DNA from: Nitrospira sp. ST-bin5
GTDB taxonomy: Bacteria > Nitrospirota > Nitrospiria > Nitrospirales > Nitrospiraceae
NCBI GenBank assembly: GCA_002083555.1
Contig: MSXN01000022.1
Location: forward strand, 1-64,000
Length of the DNA stretch: 64,000 bases
Direction of reading: 5' to 3'
Part shown: one piece after another, positions 1 to 8,600 of the stretch
Numbering within the stretch: the first letter of the stretch is position 1
Layout of the letters: each line of letters opens with the position of its first letter
Notes under the pieces: generated by a model
Told to the model about the DNA's origin: nothing
Seen by the model: only the letters and a program-made list of their open reading frames with translations
The model's database searches: none
Translations under genes and position numbers: made by a program

Positions 1-93
1 GAGCGCATCCGGCAGATCGAAGCCAAAGCCTTGCGGAAATTGCGGCATCCGAGCCGAAGCAAGAAGCTTCGAAGTTTTGTGGAAAGCCTCTAG
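1..93 (+). CDS. rpoD: RNA polymerase sigma factor RpoD, C-terminal end (partial)
   Basis: Only the last 30 codons are in the window. They encode the end of sigma region 4.2, the helix-turn-helix part that contacts the -35 element, with the motif ERIRQIEAKALRKLRHPSRS followed by a short basic tail and a TAG stop. This motif is diagnostic of the primary sigma-70 family. The rest of the gene lies upstream of the window, so length and integrity cannot be judged. The next gene is a tRNA on the same strand with its own apparent promoter. Confidence 0.9.
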   Translation, partial: ERIRQIEAKALRKLRHPSRSKKLRSFVESL

Positions 94-113
94 GCTCAGG
101 GAATAGGCGTGAT

Positions 114-142
114 TTGACTCCGTTCCGAGGGCGGCCTAGAAT
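114..142 (+). promoter_or_regulatory. Sigma-70 promoter for the tRNA gene
   Basis: TTGACT and TAGAAT are separated by 17 bases, close to the vegetative consensus. The -10 element ends about 33 bases before the tRNA 5' end, so a short leader is expected. It lies just after the rpoD stop codon. Confidence 0.6.
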
Positions 143-174
143 TCATGCGGGTCGAGATGAGAATCGTTCCGATC

Positions 175-251
175 GGGCCCATAGCTCAGGTGGTTAGAGC
201 GGCTGACTCATAATCAGCTGGTCCTAGGTTCAAGTCCTAGTGGGCCCACCA
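175..251 (+). tRNA. tRNA with CAU anticodon, probably tRNA-Ile2 (lysidine type)
   Basis: A complete 77-nt cloverleaf with encoded CCA. The acceptor stem pairs GGGCCCA with TGGGCCC, the anticodon stem pairs GCTGA with TCAGC, and the loop CTCATAA gives anticodon CAU. C4-G69 and C5-G68 in the acceptor stem agree with known determinants for TilS, which modifies the wobble C to lysidine so that the tRNA reads AUA. Elongator tRNA-Met is the alternative because it shares the anticodon, but its acceptor stem usually differs. An Ile2 gene beside rpoD is also seen in E. coli (ileX). Confidence 0.8.
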
Positions 252-317
252 GGCTGCCAGGGAGCCTGACGGGCTCTCCACGTATGTGTCTTTGCGCAGA
301 CGGATAGAAAGGACACA

Positions 318-1091
318 TTGAATCACAAGCTGTCTCCGCTCGTTGAATTGCAAAAACTCGATCTCCGTATCATGGAGATCAATGACATCCGCCGAAAAAT
401 CCCCGAACGTCTGCATATCGCAGAAGCCCCCCTGCGAGATGCGACACAGATTCTGAACGAGACGAAGGCCGCCGCCGATGCCGCGGCCAAAGAGCGGCGC
501 GCGCACGAAAAGGATCTGGAAGCGCACGAGGCGCAGACGGAGAAGATGAAGTCGCACGCGGCGGGTCTGAAGACCAACAAGGAGTATCAGGCGCATCTGT
601 TCGAGATCGAGCTGGCGAACAAGAAGCGCGGAGAGTTCGAAGAGAAGATTTTGCTGTCGATGGACAAGATCGACCAGCTTCAGAAGACTGCCAAGGAATT
701 GCAAGAGAAGCGGAAAGGGCTTGAGGACATTTTTACCCGGGAGAAGCAGGTGTTGGACGCGCAGGACAAGGATCTTGCGGCAGAACTGGCCTCAGTTGAA
801 GCCCGGCAGCAAGCGGCGTCCGCGCGGATTGAGAAGAGCCTGCTTGCACGGTATACCCAGATCAAGGCGTCGCGGAAAGACCAGCCGCTCGCGGCAGTGC
901 GCGACGGCATGTGCGCCGGCTGCCGTCTGCAGATTCCGCCGCAGCTCATTGCGCAAGTCAAACGGTCGGACGATCTGGTTGTCTGCCCCTATTGCCGCCG
1001 GATGCTGTATTGGGAAGGGGAGCCGGTGGCGGAATCGCCGCACGGCCCTGAAAGCAAGTCATCGGATCTCGAAGTCGGAGAGTCGGTTTAG
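318..1091 (+). CDS. Coiled-coil protein with C-terminal C4 zinc ribbon
   Basis: A 257-residue protein made of a long heptad-rich coiled-coil hairpin (about residues 5-180), then a four-cysteine zinc ribbon: C199-x2-C202 and C223-x2-C226 in CAGC and CPYC. This layout is the widespread bacterial CT398-like family, often annotated as C4-type zinc ribbon domain protein. Its function is not settled and nucleic acid binding is only suspected. The start is TTG, with GAAAGGA six bases upstream. The stop overlaps by four bases with the 3' end of rnhC on the other strand. Confidence 0.85.
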   Translation: MNHKLSPLVELQKLDLRIMEINDIRRKIPERLHIAEAPLRDATQILNETKAAADAAAKERRAHEKDLEAHEAQTEKMKSHAAGLKTNKEYQAHLFEIELANKKRGEFEEKILLSMDKIDQLQKTAKELQEKRKGLEDIFTREKQVLDAQDKDLAAELASVEARQQAASARIEKSLLARYTQIKASRKDQPLAAVRDGMCAGCRLQIPPQLIAQVKRSDDLVVCPYCRRMLYWEGEPVAESPHGPESKSSDLEVGESV

Positions 1092-1750
1092 GTCATTCCC
1101 GCCAGCACGGCTTGGGTGGTTTTGAAATGCAGTTTGGCCACGTGGCCGAGCCGATCCTGCCCGTGTTTTTTGATGACCATGCGGGCGGCGAGTTCGACTG
1201 TTGGTGAGGCGCCTTTCGGCAATGTGGTACCTATCTCATTGGACAGGCGTTTAAGGCGCAGGAGGAATTCAGCCCGCGCGAGGATCGACGCGGCTGCCAC
1301 GGCCAGATCTGACTCCGCCTTCGTCCGCTGCTCCAGGACGATCGTCCGCCCTTTATCCTGCAAGGCATTCAAGATCAGCCGTTCATTGCCGAATTGATCC
1401 GAGATGGCGCGCTCGCACGGCACGCGCTCGAGCAAATTCTCCAGCGCCTTCGCGTGGCCCCAGGCCAGGAGGCGGTTCAGATTTTTGATCTTGGCGTAGA
1501 GCTCGTTGTACTTCTGGGGGCCGATTGCGATGACGCTGTGGGGGCAGATGGTCTTAATATCCGGGGCCATTTCCAAAATCCGCCCGTCGGAGATCTTCTT
1601 GCTGTCACGGACTGCCATCAACTTCAATTCACCTTGTGTAGTTGCATCCACGAACACGGCGGCGATGACGAGCGGGCCGAAATAGTCTCCCTTTCCGGAT
1701 TCGTCGATGCCGATGCGTTCGATGTGGTTTTTAGTGTGGGGAACGGCCAC
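1088..1750 (-). CDS. rnhC: Ribonuclease HIII, short form
   Basis: This cytoplasmic nuclease removes RNA from RNA-DNA hybrids. The motif DESGKGDYFGPL near residues 16-27 is the RNase HIII signature and differs from the HII form. Further acidic residues of the DEDD site are visible in AISDQFG and ESDLAVAAAS. At 220 residues it is about 80-90 shorter than typical RNase HIII (about 310), because the N-terminal TBP-like substrate-binding domain is absent. The start is GTG with AGGAG upstream. It is convergent with the zinc-ribbon gene and divergent from the M48 protease. Confidence 0.85.
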   Translation of the reverse strand: MAVPHTKNHIERIGIDESGKGDYFGPLVIAAVFVDATTQGELKLMAVRDSKKISDGRILEMAPDIKTICPHSVIAIGPQKYNELYAKIKNLNRLLAWGHAKALENLLERVPCERAISDQFGNERLILNALQDKGRTIVLEQRTKAESDLAVAAASILARAEFLLRLKRLSNEIGTTLPKGASPTVELAARMVIKKHGQDRLGHVAKLHFKTTQAVLAGMT

Positions 1751-1857
1751 CGGATGGCTCCTGGAAAAAGAACGACGGGCGCGGTAATCTACTCAATCGG
1801 ATGCGGCGGGTCAAATCTTCATCATTCGATGAACATCGGTTTTGTGGAGGGGAAGCG

Positions 1858-2724
1858 ATGGGAACTCAACGGCGGCTGACACGCTCGATCGCCCTGCTCA
1901 GTGTGGTGATCGGCAGTATGGGGCTAGCTGGATGCGAGACGAATCCTTATACGGGACGCTCGCAACTGCTGATGACGTCGGTCGGTCAGGAAATGCAGAT
2001 GGGGGCGCAGGCGTACGATCAGATCACGAGAGATCCCAACTCGCGCTTGTCTCAAGACCCCAAGGAGGTCGAGCCGGTGAGGCGGGTGGCGGCCCGGATT
2101 ATCGAAGCGGCGAAGCGATCGAAATACAGGGAGATGGCCAAGCAGTTTCAGTGGGATGTGACGGTGATCAAGGATGACAAGACGGCCAATGCCTTTGCGC
2201 TTCCCGGCGGGAAGATGGCCGTGTACACCGGCATTTTTCCCATTGCAAGAACAGAGGCAGGGTTGGCGGCCGTGATGGGCCATGAAGTTGTGCACGCATT
2301 GGCCCGCCATGGAGCGGAGCGGATGAGTCAGGGGCAGTTGACGAACGCGGCCTTACAAGTGGCTGGAGCCGCCGCAGGGGCCAGCGGCGGAGGGTTGCTG
2401 TCACAGGCTGCGATGGCGGCGTTGGGTGTCGGGGCGCAGGTAGGCGTGTTGTTACCCTTCAGCCGGAAACATGAATCAGAGGCTGATTATGTGGGAATTC
2501 TCTTGGCAGCGGATGCCGGATACGATCCGCGTGAGTCCGTCGGGCTGTGGGAGCGGATGGCGCAGCTGTCGAGTGGCGAGGGACCAGGGGAGTTCTTGTC
2601 CACTCATCCGAGCCATGACACCAGAATTGATCAATTGAAGTCCTGGATGCCTGAAGCGATGGCGATCTATCAGAAAAAGCCGGCCGTTCCAGCGGCTCTC
2701 TTGCCGGCGGTGGGGGGGCGGTAG
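1858..2724 (+). CDS. M48-family metalloprotease, lipoprotein
   Basis: A predicted envelope zinc protease of the Oma1/BepA/LoiP type. The first residues form a lipoprotein signal peptide ending in LAGC, so the product should be lipid-anchored. HEVVH (H142, E143, H146) is the zinc site, and ESEAD around residue 206 supplies the third ligand. This family takes part in outer-membrane protein quality control. An upstream in-frame ATG exists, but the one chosen has GGAGGGG six bases before it and starts the signal peptide directly. Length is 288 residues, normal for the family. Confidence 0.88.
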   Translation: MGTQRRLTRSIALLSVVIGSMGLAGCETNPYTGRSQLLMTSVGQEMQMGAQAYDQITRDPNSRLSQDPKEVEPVRRVAARIIEAAKRSKYREMAKQFQWDVTVIKDDKTANAFALPGGKMAVYTGIFPIARTEAGLAAVMGHEVVHALARHGAERMSQGQLTNAALQVAGAAAGASGGGLLSQAAMAALGVGAQVGVLLPFSRKHESEADYVGILLAADAGYDPRESVGLWERMAQLSSGEGPGEFLSTHPSHDTRIDQLKSWMPEAMAIYQKKPAVPAALLPAVGGR

Positions 2725-2757
2725 CTCCTCGATCGTGTGACCCGCCTGCGTACGTTC

Positions 2758-2787
2758 TTGTCACGGCCTGTCGCTTTTCTTTATACT
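2758..2787 (+). promoter_or_regulatory. Promoter of rnpB
   Basis: TTGTCA and TATACT are separated by 18 bases. The predicted start, seven bases after the -10, coincides with the first paired base of the RNase P RNA P1 helix, which supports both calls. Confidence 0.75.
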
Positions 2788-2793
2788 GTATGT

Positions 2794-3229
2794 GCGTGGA
2801 TGTGAAGGCTGGGTGATCGCTCGATGCTTCGGCATCGGGAGGAAAGTCCGGACTCCATGGGCAGGGCGCTGGGTAACTCCCAGGCGGAGCAATCCGACAC
2901 CAGCACCACAGAAATCAAACCGCCGATGGCCGACGCGACGGGATCCCATCTGGTCGCCGAGGCTCAGGTAAGGGTGAAACGGCGGGGTAAGAGCCCACCG
3001 CGGTGGTGGCAACATCACCGGCATGGTAAGCGTCGCCCGGTGCAAGGCCAAATAGGAAGACACCTGTAAGACGCCTTGCGTGTCTTGCACACCGACTGGC
3101 CCGGTCGAGGTCTTCGGGTAGGCCGCTTGAGGTTCGAGGTGACTCGAATCCCAGAGAAATGATCATCCAAGCGAGGAGGGCGACTTCTTCGCAGGACAGA
3201 ATCCGGCTTATAGGCTTTCACATCTGCGC
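2794..3229 (+). ncRNA. rnpB: RNase P RNA, bacterial type A
   Basis: This is the catalytic RNA that trims tRNA 5' leaders. The conserved P4 5' region GAGGAAAGTCCGGACTCC lies near the start and its partner ACAGAATCCGGCTTA near the end. The two ends close a 13-bp P1 helix (2794-2806 with 3217-3229) that includes two G-U pairs. The total of about 436 nt fits type A RNAs. A strong promoter directly precedes it. The exact 3' end is inferred from P1 pairing. Confidence 0.96.
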
Positions 3230-3314
3230 TCTTTTCTGCCTGCCGTAGTCGTGCGCAAGTCTACTGCGATCATCCGTCTCAGTGCGCCGAGACATTACTG
3301 GTCCGTTGTTTCGC

Positions 3315-3370
3315 GCTCCGTCGCTCATATCTCGTGAAGCGTGAAGCGCAGGACGGAGCCCCTATTTTTT
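3315..3370 (+). terminator. Possible terminator after rnpB within a 355-base gap
   Basis: An 8-bp stem (3315-3322 with 3352-3359) is followed shortly by six T residues. The loop is long (29 nt), so it may be only a weak terminator. A second inverted repeat, CTCGTGAAGCG at 3331-3341 and its complement at 3386-3396, overlaps it and resembles a repetitive palindromic element. Apart from these hairpins and the promoter at 3416-3444, I see nothing in 3230-3584. Confidence 0.35.
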
Positions 3371-3415
3371 ACGAGATGCGAGATTCGCTTCACGAGGCAC
3401 GCGCCGTCCTCGCTA

Positions 3416-3444
3416 TTGACCCTTTGGAAGCAGGATGGTAGGAT
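3416..3444 (+). promoter_or_regulatory. Promoter of the ilvBNC operon
   Basis: TTGACC and TAGGAT are spaced by 17 bases. This leaves a leader of roughly 130 bases before ilvB. No leader peptide rich in branched-chain residues and no T-box motif was found in that leader. Confidence 0.5.
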
Positions 3445-3584
3445 CTCCGATCTTTCCCATTGATTTTTCAGAACTTCTGAATGATTGCGGCGCGTGGTAC
3501 TGCCGCAGCGATCAGGGTTTCTGATGTTGAAGGGCGGTCGATCATGGGATCTGACGTCCGATCTTGTAGTTGGAGGAAGCCGTC

Positions 3585-5360
3585 ATGAAACTCACCGGCG
3601 CTCAAATCTTTATCGAATGCCTGAAGCGGGAAGGGGTCAAGACCGTGTTTGCGCTTCCCGGCGGCGTAGTCCTGAAGATATTCGACACACTCTACCAACA
3701 GAAGGACCTCGAGATTATTTTGACACGCCATGAACAAGGGGCGGGCCATATGGCCGAAGGCTATGCGAAGGCCACCGGGAAGGCCGGCGTGTGTCTCGTG
3801 ACGTCCGGTCCTGGAATGACCAACGTGATTACTGCGTTGGCTGATGCCTATATGGATTCTGTCCCGCTGGTCTGCTTCAGCGGGCAAGTCCCGACCAGCT
3901 TGATCGGAAACGATGCGTTTCAGGAGGCGGACAACGTTGGTTTGAGCCGGCCTTGCACGAAGTATAACTTTCTGGTCAAAGATGTGAACGATTTGGCTGC
4001 CACCATCAAAGAAGCCTTCTATATTGCCACGACCGGCCGTCCCGGGCCGGTCCTGGTCGATATTCCCAAAGATGTGTCGATGGCAGAGGCGGAGTTCAGC
4101 TACCCGAATTCCGTGTCGATCCGCGGATATAACCCGACATACGAGGGGAATAAGTGGCAAATCAAACAGGCGGCTGAAGCGATTACCAAAGCCAGGAAGC
4201 CGATCCTCTACGTGGGCGGCGGAGTCGTGTTCTCCGGTGCGTCGCAAGAATTGCTTGAATTGGCCGAAATGACGCAGATCCCCGTCGATATGACGCTGAT
4301 GGGCCTCGGCGCCTTTCCCGGCGAACATCCGCTGTCTTTGGGGATGATGGGCATGCACGGGACCTACGAAGCGAACATGGCGGTGCATTACTCCGACCTC
4401 GTGATCGCGGTCGGATCGCGATTCGACGATCGGGTGACGGGCAAGGTCTCGGAATTTTGTCCCCATGCCAAGATCATTCATATCGACATCGATCCGACAT
4501 CCATCCGGAAGAACATTCACGTCGATATTCCGATCGTCGGCGATTGCAAAACCGTGCTTCGAGAATTGAACCAAATTCTTCGCGCCACGGTAAACGGCGA
4601 ACAGAAAGAGCTTCGGAAGCCCTGGTGGGATCAGATTCAGGCATGGCGGCAAGCGCATCCGCTGACCTATCAACAGGAGAAAGATGGGCCGATTAAGCCG
4701 CAACAGGTGGTGAAGCGACTGTACGAGCTGACGAAGGATCGCGACCCGATCGTTTCGACGGACGTGGGCCAGCATCAGATGTGGGCGGCCCAGTACTTCA
4801 AGCTGGCCAAACCGAATCGTTGGTTGACGTCGGGCGGTCTCGGGACTATGGGGTTCGGGTTTCCCGCGGCCATGGGCGCACAGGCTGCCTTCCGTAATCG
4901 ACTCGTCCTCTGTATTGCCGGAGACGGCAGTATTCAAATGAATATGCAGGAGATGGCGACGGCGGTTGTGAGCAAACTGCCGGTAAAAATCATCATTCTG
5001 AACAACCGATTCCACGGCATGGTGCGGCAGTGGCAGGACCTGTTCTACAACGGACGCTATGCGTCGAGTGATCTCGAAAACACGCCGGATTTCGTCAAGT
5101 TGGCGGAAGCGTACGGCGCGGTCGGATTGCGAGCTGACAAGGTGGCCGATCTCGACAGTGTGTTGAAAAAGGCCATAGAGACCGAGGGACCGGTCATTGT
5201 GGATGTCCCGACCTATCGGTTTGAGAATTGTTATCCGATGATCCCGGCCGGCGGCTGCAACCATGAGATGATTCTCGAGGATCCGCCGGAATTGAAGCAG
5301 AAGCAAGCCGGTGGAACGAAAGTCACGCCGCAAGACAAAGACACGGTATTGACGGCATAG
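3585..5360 (+). CDS. ilvB: Acetolactate synthase, large (catalytic) subunit
   Basis: A thiamine-diphosphate enzyme that condenses two pyruvates, or pyruvate with 2-ketobutyrate, in the first common step of valine, leucine and isoleucine synthesis. RHEQGAGHMAEGYA contains the catalytic glutamate, and the TPP/magnesium site GDGSIQMNMQEMATA lies in the C-terminal third. Length is 591 residues, normal. The start is the ATG with GGAGGA just upstream; an in-frame TTG 15 bases earlier overlaps that ribosome site and is unlikely. It heads the ilvB-ilvN-ilvC operon. Confidence 0.97.
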   Translation: MKLTGAQIFIECLKREGVKTVFALPGGVVLKIFDTLYQQKDLEIILTRHEQGAGHMAEGYAKATGKAGVCLVTSGPGMTNVITALADAYMDSVPLVCFSGQVPTSLIGNDAFQEADNVGLSRPCTKYNFLVKDVNDLAATIKEAFYIATTGRPGPVLVDIPKDVSMAEAEFSYPNSVSIRGYNPTYEGNKWQIKQAAEAITKARKPILYVGGGVVFSGASQELLELAEMTQIPVDMTLMGLGAFPGEHPLSLGMMGMHGTYEANMAVHYSDLVIAVGSRFDDRVTGKVSEFCPHAKIIHIDIDPTSIRKNIHVDIPIVGDCKTVLRELNQILRATVNGEQKELRKPWWDQIQAWRQAHPLTYQQEKDGPIKPQQVVKRLYELTKDRDPIVSTDVGQHQMWAAQYFKLAKPNRWLTSGGLGTMGFGFPAAMGAQAAFRNRLVLCIAGDGSIQMNMQEMATAVVSKLPVKIIILNNRFHGMVRQWQDLFYNGRYASSDLENTPDFVKLAEAYGAVGLRADKVADLDSVLKKAIETEGPVIVDVPTYRFENCYPMIPAGGCNHEMILEDPPELKQKQAGGTKVTPQDKDTVLTA

Positions 5361-5368
5361 AAGGGAAG

Positions 5369-5396
5369 TGCTGAGTGCTCAGTGCTCAGTGCTGAG
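5369..5396. repeat. Short palindromic repeat in front of ilvN
   Basis: The word GTGCTGAG or GTGCTCA is repeated four times in a self-complementary array that fills the space between ilvB and ilvN. It ends four bases before the ilvN ATG. A hairpin here could cover the ilvN ribosome-binding region, which has only a weak GAGAGAG. Similar words occur in the palindromic element before topA. Confidence 0.6.
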
Positions 5397-5400
5397 AGAG

Positions 5401-5919
5401 ATGGAACACATTATTTCGGTGACGGTTGAAAACAAGTTCGGCGTCCTGTCCCGTGTTGCGGGGCTATTCAGCGGACGAGGGTTCAACATCGAGAGCCTTT
5501 CTGTCGCCCCCACACTCGATCCCTCCATGTCGCAGATGACGATCGTGACGTCGGGCGATGAACGGATCATTGAACAGATCGTCAAGCAACTCAACAAGCT
5601 GATCGACGTCATCAAAGTGGTAGACCTGAACGAGACGGAATTTGTCTCTCGGGAAACGGCCATCATCAAGGTGCACACAAAGGATGCGGATCGGGCGGAA
5701 GCGCTTAGGATCGTGGATATTTTCCGGGCCAACGTCATCGACTCCACACCGGGCACCTATACGATTGAAGTATCCGGTGATCCCAAAAAGATTGAGGCGA
5801 TCATCAATCTGCTGCAGCCTCTTGGGATTAAGGAATTGGTCCGTACCGGTCGAGTGGCCGTGGCCCGCGAACCGGTTCGTCCGGTTTCCGTGCAAACCAA
5901 AAAGGTCGCCCGCGAGTAG
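5401..5919 (+). CDS. ilvN: Acetolactate synthase, small (regulatory) subunit
   Basis: The regulatory partner of IlvB, needed for full activity and for valine feedback inhibition. An N-terminal ACT domain starts at residue 3 (ISVTVENKFGVLSRVAGLFSGRGFNIES), followed by the second ACT-like half typical of the long form. At 172 residues it matches the family. I chose the ATG directly before the ACT domain; an in-frame upstream start inside the palindromic repeat would add 11 poorly conserved residues. It lies 40 bases after ilvB and 59 before ilvC. Confidence 0.95.
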   Translation: MEHIISVTVENKFGVLSRVAGLFSGRGFNIESLSVAPTLDPSMSQMTIVTSGDERIIEQIVKQLNKLIDVIKVVDLNETEFVSRETAIIKVHTKDADRAEALRIVDIFRANVIDSTPGTYTIEVSGDPKKIEAIINLLQPLGIKELVRTGRVAVAREPVRPVSVQTKKVARE

Positions 5920-5978
5920 CAAAGGTCGTGGGTCATACAAGCGGTAAAGAACAGGCGCATGTCGTCAAGGAGTTCAGG

Positions 5979-6992
5979 ATGAAGATTTATTACGATAAAG
6001 ATGCAGATATTCAGCAGATTCGCAATAAGCAGGTGGCCGTTATCGGCTACGGCAGCCAGGGCCATGCCCATGCGTTGAATATGAAGGAGAGCGGCGTCAA
6101 TGTGGTGATCGGTCTGCGCGAAGGCGCCTCCTGGAAAAAGGCGGAACAAAGCGGCCTGAAAGTCATGCCGGTGGCCGATGCGGTGAAGGCGTCCGATGTG
6201 GTCATGATCCTGGCCCCCGACGAAGCGCAAGCCGCTATCTATCGGCAGGACGTGGCGCCTAATCTCAAGGCCGGGGCTTATTTGGCGTTCGGCCATGGCT
6301 TCAATATTCACTTCGGCCAGATCGTTCCACCGGCTTCCGTGAACGTATTCATGGTGGCGCCTAAAGGACCGGGCCATCTCGTCCGTTCCGAATACACGAA
6401 GGGCAGCGGGGTGCCCTGTTTGCTTGCGATTCATCAGGATCCCAGCGGTACGACCAGGCAGGTGGGGCTGGCCTATGCGAGCGCCATCGGCGGCGGGCGG
6501 GCCGGTGTCATCGAAACGAACTTTCGGGAAGAGACCGAAACCGATTTGTTCGGTGAGCAGGTTGTGTTGTGCGGGGGGCTGACCTCATTGATCCAGGCCG
6601 GGTATGAAACGCTGGTCGAAGCAGGGTACTCTCCGGAAATGGCCTACTTCGAGTGCTTGCACGAGGTGAAGCTCATCGTGGATTTGATCTATCAAGGCGG
6701 AATTGCCAACATGCGGTACTCGATCAGCACGACTGCCAAGTACGGAGACATTACCCGCGGTCCCAGGGTCGTGACCGAACAGACCAAGCAAGAGATGAAG
6801 AAAATTCTCGGTGAGATCCAGAGCGGCCAGTTTGCCAAAGAATGGGTTCTGGAGAATCAGGCCAATCGTCCCGTCTACAATGCGTTGTTGGCAAAGGGCG
6901 AAGGGCATCCTATCGAAGCCGTGGGGTCCAAGTTGCGGGCGATGATGCCGTGGCTCAAAAAGGACCAGCTGGTTGATCGGACTAAGAACTAG
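5979..6992 (+). CDS. ilvC: Ketol-acid reductoisomerase (NADP+), class I
   Basis: It converts acetolactate or acetohydroxybutyrate to the dihydroxy acid, the second step of branched-chain synthesis. The Rossmann motif GYGSQGHAHA lies near residue 21, and class I features such as ETDLFGEQVVLCGG and a C-terminal knotted helical domain follow. At 337 residues it is a standard short KARI. AAGGAG lies eight bases before the chosen ATG. It is the third gene of the ilvBNC operon. Confidence 0.97.
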   Translation: MKIYYDKDADIQQIRNKQVAVIGYGSQGHAHALNMKESGVNVVIGLREGASWKKAEQSGLKVMPVADAVKASDVVMILAPDEAQAAIYRQDVAPNLKAGAYLAFGHGFNIHFGQIVPPASVNVFMVAPKGPGHLVRSEYTKGSGVPCLLAIHQDPSGTTRQVGLAYASAIGGGRAGVIETNFREETETDLFGEQVVLCGGLTSLIQAGYETLVEAGYSPEMAYFECLHEVKLIVDLIYQGGIANMRYSISTTAKYGDITRGPRVVTEQTKQEMKKILGEIQSGQFAKEWVLENQANRPVYNALLAKGEGHPIEAVGSKLRAMMPWLKKDQLVDRTKN

Positions 6993-7128
6993 CGGCATAA
7001 TAGATCTTGAGTGGTTTGTTCGACAGCTCTCGTATACACTGGCGGAAGTGGGTCGCGCCGTGAGCTGCGGTTCTTGCCGGTCTCCCATGTGAATCATCCG
7101 ACCGGCCTTCTTTTTCGCAGGAGGTATC

Positions 7129-7779
7129 GTGGTCGATCGTGCCGTTGGCGTCCCGTTCGCCAAAGAAGGAATTCCTTTCATCGCGGTTCCTGCCGGCGTT
7201 ACACTGTTGACAGGTTGGCTGGGCTGGGTGGTCCCGGCAGTCGGGGCAGCGCTGCTCACGATCTTTGTCGCGTGGTTCTTCCGCAATCCAGCCAGGGTGA
7301 TTCCCAAGGATCCGCACCTCGTCGTGGCTTCCGGCGATGGGAAAGTCATCGCCATCGAGGAGGAATTCGAGCCCAGGTATCTTAAGGATCGTGCGGTTCG
7401 CGTGACGATATTCTTGAACGTGTTCAATGTGCACATCAACCGGATGCCCTGCGATGGGACGGTCGAAGATGTTCAATATCAGCCGGGGGCGTTTTTGGTT
7501 GCCAGCAGGCCGGAAGCGACGCTGCGAAACGAGCAGAATGCGCTGATGATTCGTACGACCGAGGGTATCAAGGTGTTGTGCGTGCAAGTGGCTGGGCTGA
7601 TTGCCCGGCGCATCGTCTGTTGGGCGTCACCCAAGGACCCGGCGGTGAGGGGCGAACGATTCGGATTGATCCGGTTCGGGTCACGAATGGACACGTTCCT
7701 TCCGATCGGCACGAGCCTGCGCGTGGCCATCGGCGATCATGTGAAAGGCGGAGAAACCGTCATAGGAGAGCTGCGATGA
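7129..7779 (+). CDS. psd: Phosphatidylserine decarboxylase, short type
   Basis: It makes phosphatidylethanolamine from phosphatidylserine. The N-terminus has two close hydrophobic segments (about residues 17-50), so it is membrane-bound. The FGSRMDTF segment holds the Gly184-Ser185 self-cleavage site that creates the pyruvoyl cofactor, as in the archaeal-type TIGR00164 group. Length of 216 residues suits that group. The start is GTG with AGGAGG upstream. Its TGA overlaps the ATG of pssA, so the two lipid genes are translationally coupled. Confidence 0.93.
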   Translation: MVDRAVGVPFAKEGIPFIAVPAGVTLLTGWLGWVVPAVGAALLTIFVAWFFRNPARVIPKDPHLVVASGDGKVIAIEEEFEPRYLKDRAVRVTIFLNVFNVHINRMPCDGTVEDVQYQPGAFLVASRPEATLRNEQNALMIRTTEGIKVLCVQVAGLIARRIVCWASPKDPAVRGERFGLIRFGSRMDTFLPIGTSLRVAIGDHVKGGETVIGELR

Positions 7780-8582
7780 AAACCGCTGCGTTCAAAAACT
7801 CGTTCGCCAAAGACAGTAAGCAGCGCAAGGCCGCCATGCATCTGATCCCCAATCTTTTCACGACCGGCAATTTGTTGTGCGGAGTCTATGCGATTCTCTC
7901 GGTATTTAACGGCGACTACCTGATGGCGGCCATCGCGATTCTTGTCGCGATGGTGTTCGATGTCCTCGACGGCAAGTCGGCCAGATTGACCAACAGCACG
8001 AGCCATTTCGGGTTGGAGTATGATTCGCTTTCTGACGTCGTATCGTTCGGAGTCGCCCCGGGACTTCTGCTCTATTCCTGGGCGTTGAGCGGGCAGGGAT
8101 CATTCGGGGTGGCGGTTATGTTCGCCTATGTGGCAATGGGCGCGGTGCGGCTGGCCCGGTTCAATTCGACCGTGACCCAGTCCGACGGCAAGTACTTTAC
8201 CGGTCTGGCCATTCCAGCGGCAGCTGGAGTCGTGGCGTCGCTGGTCGTATTCGATCACTACACCGTTCGAATGGGAGCGGACGTCAAGCCGGTTTTCGTT
8301 CTGATCATCACCCTGGCGCTGTCGTTCCTGATGGTCAGTACGATCAAGTACCGCAGTTTCAAAGACCTCAAATTCAAGGGACACCAGCAGATTACCTATC
8401 TGGTCTGGGGCATCCTCACGTTGATGATGGTGGCGGCCTGGCCCCAGGTTATGCTATTCGTGATCTTTGCCGGCTATGCATTGATGGGGCCGGTTGAGCG
8501 CTTATTCTGGCTGGTTGCGCAGGCGATGGGGAAGAAGGGCCCGGCGAAAACAGAAGTGCCGTCGCTTGAGCCGAAACCGTAA
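7776..8582 (+). CDS. pssA: CDP-diacylglycerol--serine O-phosphatidyltransferase
   Basis: It makes phosphatidylserine from CDP-diacylglycerol and serine, the substrate for the preceding decarboxylase. The CDP-alcohol phosphatidyltransferase signature is complete: D65-G66-x2-A69-R70-x8-G79-x3-D83-x3-D87. About eight membrane segments follow from residue 28. It has 268 residues. The start is the ATG overlapping the psd stop; a longer frame reading back into psd has no support. Confidence 0.94.
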   Translation: MKTAAFKNSFAKDSKQRKAAMHLIPNLFTTGNLLCGVYAILSVFNGDYLMAAIAILVAMVFDVLDGKSARLTNSTSHFGLEYDSLSDVVSFGVAPGLLLYSWALSGQGSFGVAVMFAYVAMGAVRLARFNSTVTQSDGKYFTGLAIPAAAGVVASLVVFDHYTVRMGADVKPVFVLIITLALSFLMVSTIKYRSFKDLKFKGHQQITYLVWGILTLMMVAAWPQVMLFVIFAGYALMGPVERLFWLVAQAMGKKGPAKTEVPSLEPKP

Positions 8583-8600
8583 AATCGTCCGGTATGGGAG

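Noticed and set aside
3445..3584. Possible T-box or leader peptide before ilvB
   Set aside because: No AGGGTGGNACC-type sequence, specifier stem or branched-chain-rich short frame was found.
3468..5333. Open frame of 621 codons on the minus strand opposite ilvB
   Set aside because: It mirrors the codon pattern of ilvB, has no family motif, and ilvB is certain.
5369..5396. Possible CRISPR or direct-repeat array before ilvN
   Set aside because: The units are about 8 bases and overlap as palindromes with no spacers; no cas genes are present in the window.
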